Below, in pieces: positions 37,299-46,169 of a DNA stretch of 64,000 nucleotides (position 1 is the first letter of the stretch; each line of letters begins with the position of its first letter). This DNA is from Paracoccus aurantiacus (GTDB taxonomy: Bacteria > Pseudomonadota > Alphaproteobacteria > Rhodobacterales > Rhodobacteraceae). The notes under the pieces are model-generated. The model was not told where the DNA came from. It did not search any database and saw only the letters and a program-made list of their open reading frames with translations. The position numbers and the translations under genes are program-made. Location: NCBI RefSeq assembly GCF_007993065.1, contig NZ_VOPL01000003.1, positions 371,275 to 435,274 of the forward strand. The letters run 5' to 3'.

Positions 37299-38623
37299 CC
37301 ATCGAACACCTGAAATCCGGCAAACCTGCCGAAGCGCGCGCCGAAGATGACGCCAAGGTCCGCGCCACGGTCGAAGCGACGCTGAAGGACATCGAAACCC
37401 GCGGCGACGCGGCGGTGCGCGAACTCTCGGCGAAATTCGACGGCTATGAACCCGAAAGCTTCCGCCTGTCGCCGTCCGAAATCGAAGCCGCCATGCAGCA
37501 GGTCAGCACCCGCGACATGGAGGATATCCGCTTCGCCCAGACCCAGATCCGTCGCTTTGCCGAGGCGCAGCGGGCATCGATGACGGATATTGAGGTTGAG
37601 ACGATGCCCGGCGTTATCCTTGGCCATCGCAATATTCCGGTGCAATCCGTCGGCTGCTATGTGCCGGGGGGCAAGTTCCCGATGGTCGCCTCGGCCCATA
37701 TGTCGGTTCTGACCGCATCGGTCGCGGGCGTGCCGCGCATTATCGCATCCGCGCCGCCGGTCAAGGGCGGGCCGCATCCCGCCATTGTCGCCGCCATGCA
37801 TATGGGCGGCGCGCACGAAATCTATGTGATGGGCGGTATTCAGGCGGTGGGTGCCATGGCGCTTGGCACGGAAACAATCGAGCCGGTTCATATGCTGGTC
37901 GGCCCCGGCAATGCGTTCGTGGCCGAGGCCAAGCGCCAGCTCTATGGCCGCGTGGGCATTGACCTGTTCGCCGGCCCGACCGAAACGATGGTGATCGCGG
38001 ATGACACGGTGGATGCCGAAATGGTCGCCACCGACCTTCTGGGACAGGCCGAACACGGCTATAACTCGCCAGCCTGCCTGATTACCAATTCGCGCAGGCT
38101 GGCGGACGAAACGCTGGCCGAGATCGACCGCCTGCTGGACCTGCTGCCGACGCGCGAGACGGCGGAAACATCCTGGCGCGACTATGGCGATATCTATGTC
38201 TGCGACAGTTATGACGAGATGCTGACCCTCGCTAATGATCTCGCCTATGAGCATGTGCAGGTGATGACGGACCGTGACGACTGGTTTCTGGACAATATGC
38301 ACAGCTACGGCGCGCTGTTCCTTGGCCCGCGCACCAATGTCGCGAATGGCGACAAGGTGATCGGTACCAACCACACCCTGCCGACGAAGAAGGCGGGCCG
38401 CTATACCGGCGGACTTTGGGTCGGTAAGTTTCTGAAAACGCACAGCTATCAAAAGGTCACGACGGACGAGGCCGCGACACTGATCGGCGAATACGGATCG
38501 CGCCTGTGCCTGCTGGAAGGCTTTGTCGGCCATGCCGAGCAATGCAATATCCGCGTGCGCCGCTATGGCGGGGTGAACGTCCCTTATGGCGAGCCCGCGC
38601 CCTACCGGGAAGCGGCGGAGTAA
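37295..38623 (+). CDS. Histidinol-dehydrogenase-like NAD-dependent alcohol dehydrogenase 1 (HpsN-like)
   Basis: 442 aa. The HisD fold is shown by [29 protein letters not shown] and the likely metal ligands in [22 protein letters not shown] and EGFVGHAEQ. The catalytic Glu-His pair appears in AYEHVQVM. HisD relatives outside histidine operons, such as HpsN, oxidise a primary alcohol to an acid in two NAD-dependent steps, for example 2,3-dihydroxypropanesulfonate to sulfolactate. Here it lies among importer and SnoaL-like genes, so a catabolic alcohol is the likely substrate. Which one is not known. Confidence 0.85.
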   Translation: MTIEHLKSGKPAEARAEDDAKVRATVEATLKDIETRGDAAVRELSAKFDGYEPESFRLSPSEIEAAMQQVSTRDMEDIRFAQTQIRRFAEAQRASMTDIEVETMPGVILGHRNIPVQSVGCYVPGGKFPMVASAHMSVLTASVAGVPRIIASAPPVKGGPHPAIVAAMHMGGAHEIYVMGGIQAVGAMALGTETIEPVHMLVGPGNAFVAEAKRQLYGRVGIDLFAGPTETMVIADDTVDAEMVATDLLGQAEHGYNSPACLITNSRRLADETLAEIDRLLDLLPTRETAETSWRDYGDIYVCDSYDEMLTLANDLAYEHVQVMTDRDDWFLDNMHSYGALFLGPRTNVANGDKVIGTNHTLPTKKAGRYTGGLWVGKFLKTHSYQKVTTDEAATLIGEYGSRLCLLEGFVGHAEQCNIRVRRYGGVNVPYGEPAPYREAAE

Positions 38624-38627
38624 CCGG

Positions 38628-39392
38628 ATGAGCCTGCCCAAGACCCCCTCGTTCCGTCTCGATCACCGTCGCGCACTGGTGACAGGCGCATCATCAGGCA
38701 TTGGTGCCGCCTGCGCCTCGGCCCTGGCCGAAATGGGCGCGCATGTCGTCTGCGCCGCGCGGGGCGCCGACAGGCTGCAAGGCGTGGTGGATGAGATCAA
38801 CAGCCGGGGCGACAGTGCCGAATCTCTGGTGCTGGACATGGCCGATCTTGATGCGCTCGGCGCGGCGCTGGATGCACAGGATGCTTTCGATGTGGTCGTC
38901 AATTCGGCGGGACTGGCGCGGCATTCGCCCGCGCTCGATACCACGCCGCAGGATTTCGATGACGTCATGGCGCTGAACCTGCGCGCGGCCTATTTCCTGT
39001 CCGCGGGCGCGGCCCGCAAGATGATCGCGCGGGGCAATGGTGGCTCGATCATTCATATCTCCAGCCAGATGGGCCATGTCGGCGGGATCGACCGTGCGGT
39101 CTATTGCGCGTCGAAACACGCAATCGAAGGGATGGTGAAGGCGATGGCCATTGAATGGGGCCGCGACCGCGTTCGCATCAACACCGTCTGCCCCACCTTC
39201 ATCCGCACACCCCTGACCGAACAGACCTTCGACAACCCCGACCGCGTCGCGTGGATTGAGGACAAGATCAAGCTGGGCCGCACCGGCGAGGTTGAGGATA
39301 TCATGGGCGCAGTCGCCTATCTGGCGTCGGATGCCTCGTCCTTGGTAACCGGGACGGCCTTGATGGTCGATGGTGGATGGACGGCGGACTGA
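38628..39392 (+). CDS. SDR family NAD(P)-dependent oxidoreductase
   Basis: 254 aa classical short-chain dehydrogenase. Cofactor motif VTGASSGIGAACA, NSAGL, the catalytic Ser in IIHISSQMG and YCASKHA with Tyr-Lys, followed by INTVCPTFIRTPLT. It ends in MVDGGWTAD, typical for the family. It starts four bases after the dehydrogenase gene and ends in a TGATG overlap with the LacI gene. It probably oxidises or reduces a secondary alcohol of the imported compound. Confidence 0.9.
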   Translation: MSLPKTPSFRLDHRRALVTGASSGIGAACASALAEMGAHVVCAARGADRLQGVVDEINSRGDSAESLVLDMADLDALGAALDAQDAFDVVVNSAGLARHSPALDTTPQDFDDVMALNLRAAYFLSAGAARKMIARGNGGSIIHISSQMGHVGGIDRAVYCASKHAIEGMVKAMAIEWGRDRVRINTVCPTFIRTPLTEQTFDNPDRVAWIEDKIKLGRTGEVEDIMGAVAYLASDASSLVTGTALMVDGGWTAD

Positions 39393-40414
39393 TGACGGTG
39401 GAAAAGGTAACTTCGCAGGATGTGGCAAGGCTGGCGGGCGTCAGCCAGTCGGCGGTCAGCCGGGTGTTCACGCCCGGCGCCTCCGTATCGCCCGCAATGG
39501 CGAAAAAGGTTCACGCGGCGGCGGCAGAGCTGGGCTATCGCCCGAATGTGCTTGCGCGGTCGCTGATTACCGGGCGCTCGCGGATCATCGGGCTGGTTGT
39601 CGCCTATCTGGAAAACCAGTTCTACCCGGTGGCCATCGAACATCTGTCCCGCGCGCTTCAGGCCGAGGGCTATCACATCCTGATCTTCATGGCCGAGAAT
39701 TCGGAAAGCCAGGTCGCCGATGTCATTCAGGAGCTGATGGATTATCAGGTCGATGGCATCATTGCCGCGTCGGTCGCCATGACGCATGACCTGTCGGAAC
39801 GTTGTGCGGCGGCGGGCATCCCGGTCGTGCTGTTCAACCGCGATCAGGACGGCCAGTCCCATTCCGCCGTCACATCCGCCAATACGATCGGCGGCGCGAA
39901 AGTCGCCGAATTCCTGATCGCGGGCGGGCATCGGCGCATCGCCCATATTGCAGGCTGGCAGGGTTCCTCGACCGGGCGCGACCGGCAGAAGGGATTTCTG
40001 GACGCGCTTGCCGCAGCCGGGCGCGAGCCTGTCGCCGTGATCGACGGCATGTATACGCGCGATGGTGCCGCCGACGCCGCCCGCCAGATGATGGCGATGC
40101 CCGATCCGCCGGATGCCATCTTCGTCGGCAACGATCACATGGCCTTCGCGGTCATGGACGTTCTGCGCAGCGAATTGGGGCTGAGCGTGCCCGGCGACGT
40201 CTCCATCGTGGGTTACGACGACGTGCCATTGTCGGCATGGCCCGCCTTTGATCTGACCACCTTGCGCCAGCCGGTCAATCGCATGGTCGCGGCGACGGTC
40301 GAAACCATTCTGGGTAAAATCCAGGACCGCACGCTGAAACCCCGCAAGATCGAGATAGACGGACCGCTGATCCTGCGCGGATCGGCCCGCATACCCGAAG
40401 GATGGGCAGGATGA
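39392..40414 (+). CDS. LacI family transcriptional regulator of the catabolic cluster
   Basis: 340 aa. The HTH is TSQDVARLAGVSQSAVSRVF and the hinge helix RPNVLARSLITG, followed by a ligand domain with GLVVAYLENQFYP, VVLFNRDQDG and the GNDHMAFAVMD block. It lies inside the operon, coupled to the SDR and the next SnoaL-like gene. This makes it the best candidate to bind the shared operator at 28649 and 31044 and to sense an intermediate of this pathway. Confidence 0.9.
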   Translation: MTVEKVTSQDVARLAGVSQSAVSRVFTPGASVSPAMAKKVHAAAAELGYRPNVLARSLITGRSRIIGLVVAYLENQFYPVAIEHLSRALQAEGYHILIFMAENSESQVADVIQELMDYQVDGIIAASVAMTHDLSERCAAAGIPVVLFNRDQDGQSHSAVTSANTIGGAKVAEFLIAGGHRRIAHIAGWQGSSTGRDRQKGFLDALAAAGREPVAVIDGMYTRDGAADAARQMMAMPDPPDAIFVGNDHMAFAVMDVLRSELGLSVPGDVSIVGYDDVPLSAWPAFDLTTLRQPVNRMVAATVETILGKIQDRTLKPRKIEIDGPLILRGSARIPEGWAG

Positions 40415-41385
40415 AGGGCTTCGATCCGAAATTCAGTGACTTCCCCGACTATATTCTGGGGATCACTCGAGAGATCTGGGAAGATCGCGGCATTGCCACC
40501 CTGCATCAGTATTATGCACCCGATATCGTGGTGCGCTCTCCGCCGTCGGTGGTGGTGGGCAATCAAGGGGTGATCGCCGCGACAATGGCGACGCTGGCAG
40601 AGTTTCCTGACCGCCAGCTTCTGGGCGAGGATGTGATCTGGTCCGGGACGCCCGAGCAGGGGATGCTGTCCTCGCACCGGCTGATCTCGACCGCGACCCA
40701 TGCGGGTGACGGCGTCTATGGCAGGGCCAGCGGGCGGAAGCTGCGCTACCGCATCATTGCCGACTGCCACGCCCGCAACAACACCATCGACGACGAATGG
40801 CTGATCCGCGATCAGGGGGCAATCGTGCGGCAAATGGGGCTGGACCCCGCCGAATATGCCCGCGATCTGATCGCCCGGGAAGGTGGGCCAGAGGCCTGCG
40901 TGCAGCCGCTGTCCCCGGCGACTGACCGGCCAGGTCCCTATACCGGACGCGGAAATGATGACGAATGGGGGCAGCGCTATGCCGACCTGCTGACCCGTAT
41001 CATGCGCGCCGACATGGCGGCGATCCCTGCCGAATACGACCGCGCCTGTCAGTTGGAACATCCGGGCGGCGTGACCGGCCACAGCCATGATGCCGCCGAC
41101 CGCTTCTGGATGGGCCTCCGCGCCGCATTCCCCGATGCCACCTTCACCATCCATCACCAGATCGGCCGAACCGATCCACTAATGCCGCCCCGCGCCGCAC
41201 TGCGGTGGAGCCTGCACGGCAAGCATTCCGGCTGGGGCGCCTTCGGCCGCCCGACCGGGGCCGAGGTTTATCTGCTGGGCATCTCGCATGCCGAATTCGG
41301 GCCGTGGGGTCTGCGGCGCGAATGGGTCTTGTTCGACGAGACCGCGATCTGGAAACAGATCCTGCTGCAAACGGGTGATGTATGA
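40411..41385 (+). CDS. Tandem SnoaL/NTF2-like domain protein
   Basis: 324 aa with two NTF2-like halves (about 1-145 and 190-320). Domain 1 shows ILGITREIWEDRGIATLHQYY, SSHRLISTATHAGDGVYG and IADC...IDDEWLIRDQGAIVRQMGLDP. Domain 2 shows LRWSLHGKHSGWGAFGRPTG and SHAEFGPWGLRREW. It is closely related to the next gene, and both probably arose by duplication. It overlaps both neighbours by ATGA. No catalytic reaction can be assigned. Confidence 0.78.
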   Translation: MKGFDPKFSDFPDYILGITREIWEDRGIATLHQYYAPDIVVRSPPSVVVGNQGVIAATMATLAEFPDRQLLGEDVIWSGTPEQGMLSSHRLISTATHAGDGVYGRASGRKLRYRIIADCHARNNTIDDEWLIRDQGAIVRQMGLDPAEYARDLIAREGGPEACVQPLSPATDRPGPYTGRGNDDEWGQRYADLLTRIMRADMAAIPAEYDRACQLEHPGGVTGHSHDAADRFWMGLRAAFPDATFTIHHQIGRTDPLMPPRAALRWSLHGKHSGWGAFGRPTGAEVYLLGISHAEFGPWGLRREWVLFDETAIWKQILLQTGDV

Positions 41386-42350
41386 CCGTGCCGCGTTATT
41401 CCGACCCGGAAAGCTATATCCTTGGGATCACGAAGGATATCTGGGAAGATCGCGGCATCTCGCTGCTGGAAACTGCCTATGCGCCCGATATCGTCATGCG
41501 CAATGCGGGTGGCATGAAGGTCGGAAATACTTCGGTCATCGACGACACGCTGGCCAAGATGGCGGCTTTCCCGGATATCGAGATTCTGGGCGAGGATGTG
41601 ATCTGGGCGGGCGATCCGGACGGGCGGTACCTCTCGTCACATCGCAGCATCATCACCGGCACCCATACCGGGCATGGCGTCTATGGACCGCCGACGGGCA
41701 GGCGGTTCACCGTGCGCTGCATCGCCGATTGTTCCGTGCTGGACGAGGTGATCGACGACGAATGGCTGGCCTATGATACCGGCGATCAGGCGCTTCAACT
41801 TGGTCACGACCCGGCGGATTTCGCCCGCGCCCGGATCATGGCGGAAGGCGGGCCGGACACGGCCGCCCGCCCCTTCACGCCCGATCAGGACCGGCCCGGC
41901 CCCTATACCGCGGCCGGGAATGACAGCGAATGGGGTCAGCGGCTGGCAGATATACTTACCCGCATCATGGGCAAGGACGTGACCGTGATCCGCCCCGAAT
42001 ACGACCGCGCCGTTCGCGTCGAACATGCAGGCGGCATGGGCGGCTGGGGCTGGCAGAATGCCGAAGCCTTCTGGATGCGCCTGCGCTCGGCCTTCCCCTC
42101 TGCCGCGTTCCGCATCCACCACGTCATGGGGCGGTCCGACCCGCACCAGCCGCACCGCGCCGCCGTCAGGTGGAGCCTTGATGGCAAGCATGACGGATTC
42201 GGCCGCTTCGGCGCACCGACCGGCGCGCCGGTCCATCTGATGGGCTTCACCCATGCCGAATTCGGCCAATGGGGGCTGCGCCGCGAATTCACCCTCTTCG
42301 ACGAGGTCGCCATCTGGAAGCAGATCCACCTGCATACGGGGGCCGTCTGA
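41382..42350 (+). CDS. Tandem SnoaL/NTF2-like domain protein, sister of the preceding gene
   Basis: 322 aa, the same layout as the protein at 40411: ILGITKDIWEDRGISLLETAY, SSHRSIITGTHTGHGVYGP, the IADC block with IDDEWLAYDTGDQALQLGHDP, then VRWSLDGKHDGFGRFGAPTG and THAEFGQWGLRREF. Adjacent sisters that keep the same polar residues may form a hetero-oligomer. Its stop overlaps the start of a 47-codon reading frame by TGATG. Confidence 0.78.
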   Translation: MTVPRYSDPESYILGITKDIWEDRGISLLETAYAPDIVMRNAGGMKVGNTSVIDDTLAKMAAFPDIEILGEDVIWAGDPDGRYLSSHRSIITGTHTGHGVYGPPTGRRFTVRCIADCSVLDEVIDDEWLAYDTGDQALQLGHDPADFARARIMAEGGPDTAARPFTPDQDRPGPYTAAGNDSEWGQRLADILTRIMGKDVTVIRPEYDRAVRVEHAGGMGGWGWQNAEAFWMRLRSAFPSAAFRIHHVMGRSDPHQPHRAAVRWSLDGKHDGFGRFGAPTGAPVHLMGFTHAEFGQWGLRREFTLFDEVAIWKQIHLHTGAV

Positions 42351-42493
42351 TGCTGCGCGAGGACGCGCGGCTGCGTCGGTTCCATATCTGGCGGCAGGCG
42401 CTGCGGTCTCGCCGTCTGAATCCGCACTATCCCGGTTGCGCCAGAAAACCGACACAACCGAACATCAATTTCATAGACGGATCAACGACATGA
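42350..42493 (+). CDS. Possible 47-aa basic peptide, coupled to both neighbours
   Basis: The reading frame from ATG 42350 to TGA 42493 exactly fills the gap between the SnoaL-like gene and the cupin gene, with a TGATG overlap at its start and an ATGA overlap at its end. The product is Arg-rich (MLREDARLRRFHIWRQALRS at the start) with one cysteine. It resembles nothing I know. Both couplings are suggestive, but a non-coding spacer remains possible. Confidence 0.3.
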   Translation: MLREDARLRRFHIWRQALRSRRLNPHYPGCARKPTQPNINFIDGSTT

Positions 42494-43455
42494 CACCCCA
42501 GGAAATGGAAGCCCGCATCGTCCGCTATGGCGACCTGCAGCCCTGCAAGACCGCCTTTATCGACGCCCACACACCCGGCTCGAACCAGAAGGAAAACTTC
42601 ACCATCATCGGCGGCGGGGTCAGCGAAAGCCCGGACCAGCATGTCCATATCTCGATCCCGCATGGCTTCAATATCGGCGCAGCGGGCCAGCCCCCGAAAT
42701 GCCGCAACAGTCTGCATTCCCATCGCACAGCCGAGGTTTTCTTCGTTCTCAAGGGCCGCTGGCGCTTCTTCTGGGGCCGCTATGGCGATGCGGGCGAGGT
42801 GACGCTGGAAGAGGGCGACATCTTCAACATCCCCACGGGCATTTTCCGTGGCTTCGAAAACATCGGCACCGATTACGGGATGATCATGGCGATCCTTGGC
42901 GGTGACGATGCCGGGGGCGGCGTGATCTGGGCCCCGCAGGTTATCGAGGATGCAAAGGATCACGGGCTGATCCTGTCCGAAAAGGGCAAGCTTTATGACG
43001 GCAAGAAAGGCGAGGCGCTGCCCGATGGCGTAAAGCCCATGCCTGTGCTCACGGATCAGGAACTGAAGACCTTCCCCGAACCCACCACAGCTGATGTCGT
43101 GCCGAACTATGTGGCGCGCTACTGGGATCTGGTGGCGCTTGCCGACAAGCAGCCCGCCAAGGTCATCGGCGAAAACGCAAAGCTGCGTGACAAGCCGGGT
43201 TTCGAGGTCGATTTCATCACCCAGAAATCGGCAGGCGATACCCAACAGCGCCACGACAACCCGGCCGTGCTGATGCCGGTGCGCGGACATTGGAAAGTGA
43301 CGTGGAACGACGGCGCGGCCACTCTCGCGCCCGGCGACACGATGAGCGTGCCCGAGAATACGGATTACACTGTCACGCCGTCCATGACCGGCGAATCCGC
43401 GATCTATCGAGCGGTCGGCACCGGCGATCCGGCTGGCCTGACCTGGAAACCCTGA
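42490..43455 (+). CDS. Bicupin protein
   Basis: 321 aa with two cupin domains, at about 60-145 and 235-315. The first has CRNSLHSHRTAEVFFVLKGR and EEGDIFNIPTGIFRGFEN, so the likely metal histidines are present. The second, TQQRHDNPAVLMPVRGHWK, ends APGDTMSVPENTDYTV and looks degenerate. Bicupins include dioxygenases, isomerases and decarboxylases. The C-terminal and linker parts give no closer match that I can name. It precedes the MetE-like gene by 45 bases in the same operon. Confidence 0.75.
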   Translation: MTPQEMEARIVRYGDLQPCKTAFIDAHTPGSNQKENFTIIGGGVSESPDQHVHISIPHGFNIGAAGQPPKCRNSLHSHRTAEVFFVLKGRWRFFWGRYGDAGEVTLEEGDIFNIPTGIFRGFENIGTDYGMIMAILGGDDAGGGVIWAPQVIEDAKDHGLILSEKGKLYDGKKGEALPDGVKPMPVLTDQELKTFPEPTTADVVPNYVARYWDLVALADKQPAKVIGENAKLRDKPGFEVDFITQKSAGDTQQRHDNPAVLMPVRGHWKVTWNDGAATLAPGDTMSVPENTDYTVTPSMTGESAIYRAVGTGDPAGLTWKP

Positions 43456-43500
43456 GCCTCAGCGGGGTGCCGCATGGCGCCCCACCAACCGGAGACACTC

Positions 43501-44622
43501 ATGTCCATCCTGACCACCCATGTCGGCAGCCTTCCCCGCACGCAGGAGGTCGTCGATTTCATTTTCGCCCGCGAACGTGGCGAGGATTACGACCAGTCGG
43601 CCTTTGACGCCGCCATGACCCGCGCCGTATCGGACACGGTAAAAAAGCAGGTCGAGGCGGGCGTTGACATCGTCTCGGACGGCGAGACGTCGAAGATCAG
43701 CTATGCGACCTATGTGAAGGATCGCTATACAGGTTTCGACGGCGACAGCCCGCGTAACGCGCCCGCAGACCTGAAGCAGTTTCCCAGCTTTCTGAAACGC
43801 ATCGCGGCTTCGGGCGGCACCCCGCAATATGCGCGTCCGATGTGCGTGGGCGAGGTGAAGTCCAAGGGTCAGGGAGAACTGGAAAAGGACATCGCGAACC
43901 TGCAGGCCGCGATGGAAGAACATGGCGCGGAACGCGGCTTCATGAACGCCGCCTCGCCCGGTGTGATTTCGCTGTTTCTTCAGAACGATTTCTACCCGTC
44001 GCGCGACGCTTATCTGGCCGCGCTCGCCGATGCGATGAAGGCAGAATATGAAACCATCGTGGCAGCCGGGCTGGATCTGCAACTCGATTGCCCCGATCTC
44101 GCCTTGTCGCGGCATATGCTGTTCAGCGATCTGTCCGATGCGGAATTCGTCAGGATCGCCGCCAGCCATGTCGAGGCGCTGAACCATGCGTTGTCCGGGA
44201 TTCCGGCCGAGAAGGTGCGCATTCATATCTGCTGGGGCAATTACGAAGGGCCGCATGTCTGCGACATTCCCATGTCGAAAATGTTCGACACGCTGATGAC
44301 GGCCAAGGCGCGCTATGTGCTGTTCGAAACCTCGAACCCGCGCCACGGTCATGAATGGTCGGTCTTCCGTGATCGCAAGGCCGACATTCCCGCCGACAAG
44401 GTGCTGGTGCCGGGCGTGGTGGACACGACGACCAACTTCGTCGAACACCCCGAACTTGTCGCGCAACGGCTGCGCAATTTCATAGATATCGTCGGGACCG
44501 AGCGCGTGATCGCCGGGTCCGATTGCGGCTTTGGCACCTTCGCGGGCTTCGGCGCGGTCGATCCGGACATCGCCTATGCCAAGCTGAAAGCCATGGCCGA
44601 CGGGGCGGCGCTCGCCTCGTGA
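43501..44622 (+). CDS. MetE / epoxyalkane-CoM transferase-like zinc thiol-alkyltransferase
   Basis: 373 aa (beta/alpha)8 barrel of the cobalamin-independent methionine synthase II / epoxyalkane:CoM transferase family. It begins TTHVGSLPRTQEVVDF. The zinc ligands are probably the His and Cys of RIHICWGNYEG and the Cys of IAGSDCGFGTFAG. Members activate a thiol on zinc for transfer of an alkyl group, the acceptor being homocysteine, CoM or another thiol. GGAGA stands just before the ATG. It overlaps the hydrolase gene by GTGA. Which thiol is used is open. Confidence 0.82.
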   Translation: MSILTTHVGSLPRTQEVVDFIFARERGEDYDQSAFDAAMTRAVSDTVKKQVEAGVDIVSDGETSKISYATYVKDRYTGFDGDSPRNAPADLKQFPSFLKRIAASGGTPQYARPMCVGEVKSKGQGELEKDIANLQAAMEEHGAERGFMNAASPGVISLFLQNDFYPSRDAYLAALADAMKAEYETIVAAGLDLQLDCPDLALSRHMLFSDLSDAEFVRIAASHVEALNHALSGIPAEKVRIHICWGNYEGPHVCDIPMSKMFDTLMTAKARYVLFETSNPRHGHEWSVFRDRKADIPADKVLVPGVVDTTTNFVEHPELVAQRLRNFIDIVGTERVIAGSDCGFGTFAGFGAVDPDIAYAKLKAMADGAALAS

Positions 44623-45311
44623 CTCCGCTGATGCTTCTGCCCGGAATGATGTGCGACGCGCGGCTGTTCGGCCCGCAGATCGCCGCATTCGGGCGCGACC
44701 GGGCGATCCAAGTTCCGGCGATGGGCCGGCATGACAGTATCACGGCGCTTGCTGCCGATGTGCTGGAACATGCGCCACCACGCTTTGCACTTGCGGGCCT
44801 CTCGATGGGCGGCATTCTGGCGATGGAGATCACGGCGCAAGCGCCTGCGCGTGTCGAAAGACTTGCGCTTCTGGACACCAATCCCCGCGCCGAACTGCCA
44901 GAGGTGAAGGCAGGTCGCACGCCCCAGATGGAAGCGGCGCGCAGTGGCAATCTGCGCGAAGTTATGCGCGACGAGATGAAGCCGAATTATCTGGCCGACG
45001 GCCCCGGCAAGCAGGCAGTGCTGGATCTGTGCATGGATATGGCGATGGATCTTGGCCCGGAGGTGTTCGTAAACCAGTCCCTCGCCTTGCGCGACCGCCC
45101 CGATCAGCAGGACACGTTGCGCCGGGTCAATGTGCCGACGCTGGTCCTGTGCGGGCGCGAAGATCGCCTGTGTCCAGTTGAACGCCACGAACTGATGCAC
45201 AGGCTGATCCCCGGCTCGACCCTGACGATCATCGACGGCGCGGGGCATCTGCCCGTGCTTGAAAAGCCCGACGAAACGACAGCGGCGCTTGCCCGCTGGC
45301 TGGAGGAATGA
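44619..45311 (+). CDS. Alpha/beta hydrolase
   Basis: 230 aa alpha/beta-hydrolase fold. The nucleophile elbow is LAGLSMGGILA, the acid is probably Asp in LCGREDRLCP and the histidine lies in DGAGHLPVLEKP. It starts with GTG at 44619, inside the stop of the MetE-like gene. Likely an esterase, thioesterase or lactonase of the pathway; the substrate is not visible. It overlaps the RraA-like gene by ATGA. Confidence 0.85.
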   Translation: MTPLMLLPGMMCDARLFGPQIAAFGRDRAIQVPAMGRHDSITALAADVLEHAPPRFALAGLSMGGILAMEITAQAPARVERLALLDTNPRAELPEVKAGRTPQMEAARSGNLREVMRDEMKPNYLADGPGKQAVLDLCMDMAMDLGPEVFVNQSLALRDRPDQQDTLRRVNVPTLVLCGREDRLCPVERHELMHRLIPGSTLTIIDGAGHLPVLEKPDETTAALARWLEE

Positions 45312-46006
45312 TGGATAGTGCCTTGTTGGACCTTTTGAAATCGGTCGATACCCCGACCGTCTGCAACGCCATCGAGGTCGCGCAGGGGCGTCGCGGCTTC
45401 GACGCGTTTACCCGCGGCACGGTCATCTGCACAGAACCAGACGGCGGCGCGATGGTGGGTTTCGCCCGCACCGCGAGCCTTGCGGCCATAGCCCCGCCGA
45501 CAGAGCCGCCAGAGGTGATCCGCGCCCGGCGCATGGACTATTACCGCCACATGGCAGAGGCCCCGAAGCCCGCCATCGCCGTGGTCGAGGATCTTGATTA
45601 CCCCAACGCCATTGGGGCTTATTGGGGCGAGATCAATACGACGGTCCATAAGGGTTTCGGCCTGTCCGGCACGCTGACCAACGGCGTCGTGCGCGACCTT
45701 GGCGATCTGCCGAAAGGCTATCCGGTCATCGCCGGCTCTGTCGGACCCAGCCACGGCTATGTGCATATCAAGACCATCGGTCGGCCGGTCCGCATCTTTG
45801 GTATGACCGTGGCAGAGGGCGACCTGATCCACGCCGACCGCCACGGCGCGCTTGTGGTGCCGAATGACGTGATCCCGGTTCTTGGCGACGCGATCCGCAA
45901 GCTGTTGGAAACCGAAAGGCTGGTTCTCGACCCGGCCCGCGCCGAGGGCTTCGATTTCGCCGCATTCGAGGCCGCGTGGGACGCGTTCGAAAAGGCGCGG
46001 ACCTGA
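45308..46006 (+). CDS. RraA family protein (aldolase/decarboxylase-like)
   Basis: 232 aa. The RraA fold includes HMG/CHA aldolases, oxaloacetate decarboxylases and the RNase E inhibitor RraA. Seen are VDTPTVCNAIE, a substrate loop AYWGEINTTVHKGFGLSG and TNGVVRDLGDLPKGYPVIAG with the Arg-Asp pair that binds substrate and Mg in aldolases. It is longer than E. coli RraA (161 aa), which favours an enzyme. Probably it cleaves or decarboxylates a 2-oxo acid near the end of the pathway. Confidence 0.82.
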   Translation: MMDSALLDLLKSVDTPTVCNAIEVAQGRRGFDAFTRGTVICTEPDGGAMVGFARTASLAAIAPPTEPPEVIRARRMDYYRHMAEAPKPAIAVVEDLDYPNAIGAYWGEINTTVHKGFGLSGTLTNGVVRDLGDLPKGYPVIAGSVGPSHGYVHIKTIGRPVRIFGMTVAEGDLIHADRHGALVVPNDVIPVLGDAIRKLLETERLVLDPARAEGFDFAAFEAAWDAFEKART

Positions 46007-46007
46007 C

Positions 46008-46169
46008 ATGGCGGGCGAAGAACAGGGGCGTTTCGACGCGGCGCTGAAACAGGCGGGGCTGAAACTGGACGCGCGCGACAAGGCGGCGGCTTTGCGGGTG
46101 TTTCTCAGCCTCGAGCGCGCCGCGTTGCTGCTGAAGGCCGAAGAAGCGGTGCCGGATGAACCCCGCTGA
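46008..46169 (+). CDS. AtzG-like (DUF4089-type) small amidase partner
   Basis: 53 aa, helical and charged, starting MAGEEQGRFDAALKQAGLKL and containing the LSLERAALLLKAEE helix. It begins one base after the RraA stop and overlaps the amidase start by 14 bases. AtzG is a GatC-like small protein that binds and stabilises the amidase AtzE in cyanuric acid breakdown. Size, helix pattern and position before an AtzE-like amidase support this call. It is easily missed because of its length. Confidence 0.7.
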   Translation: MAGEEQGRFDAALKQAGLKLDARDKAAALRVFLSLERAALLLKAEEAVPDEPR

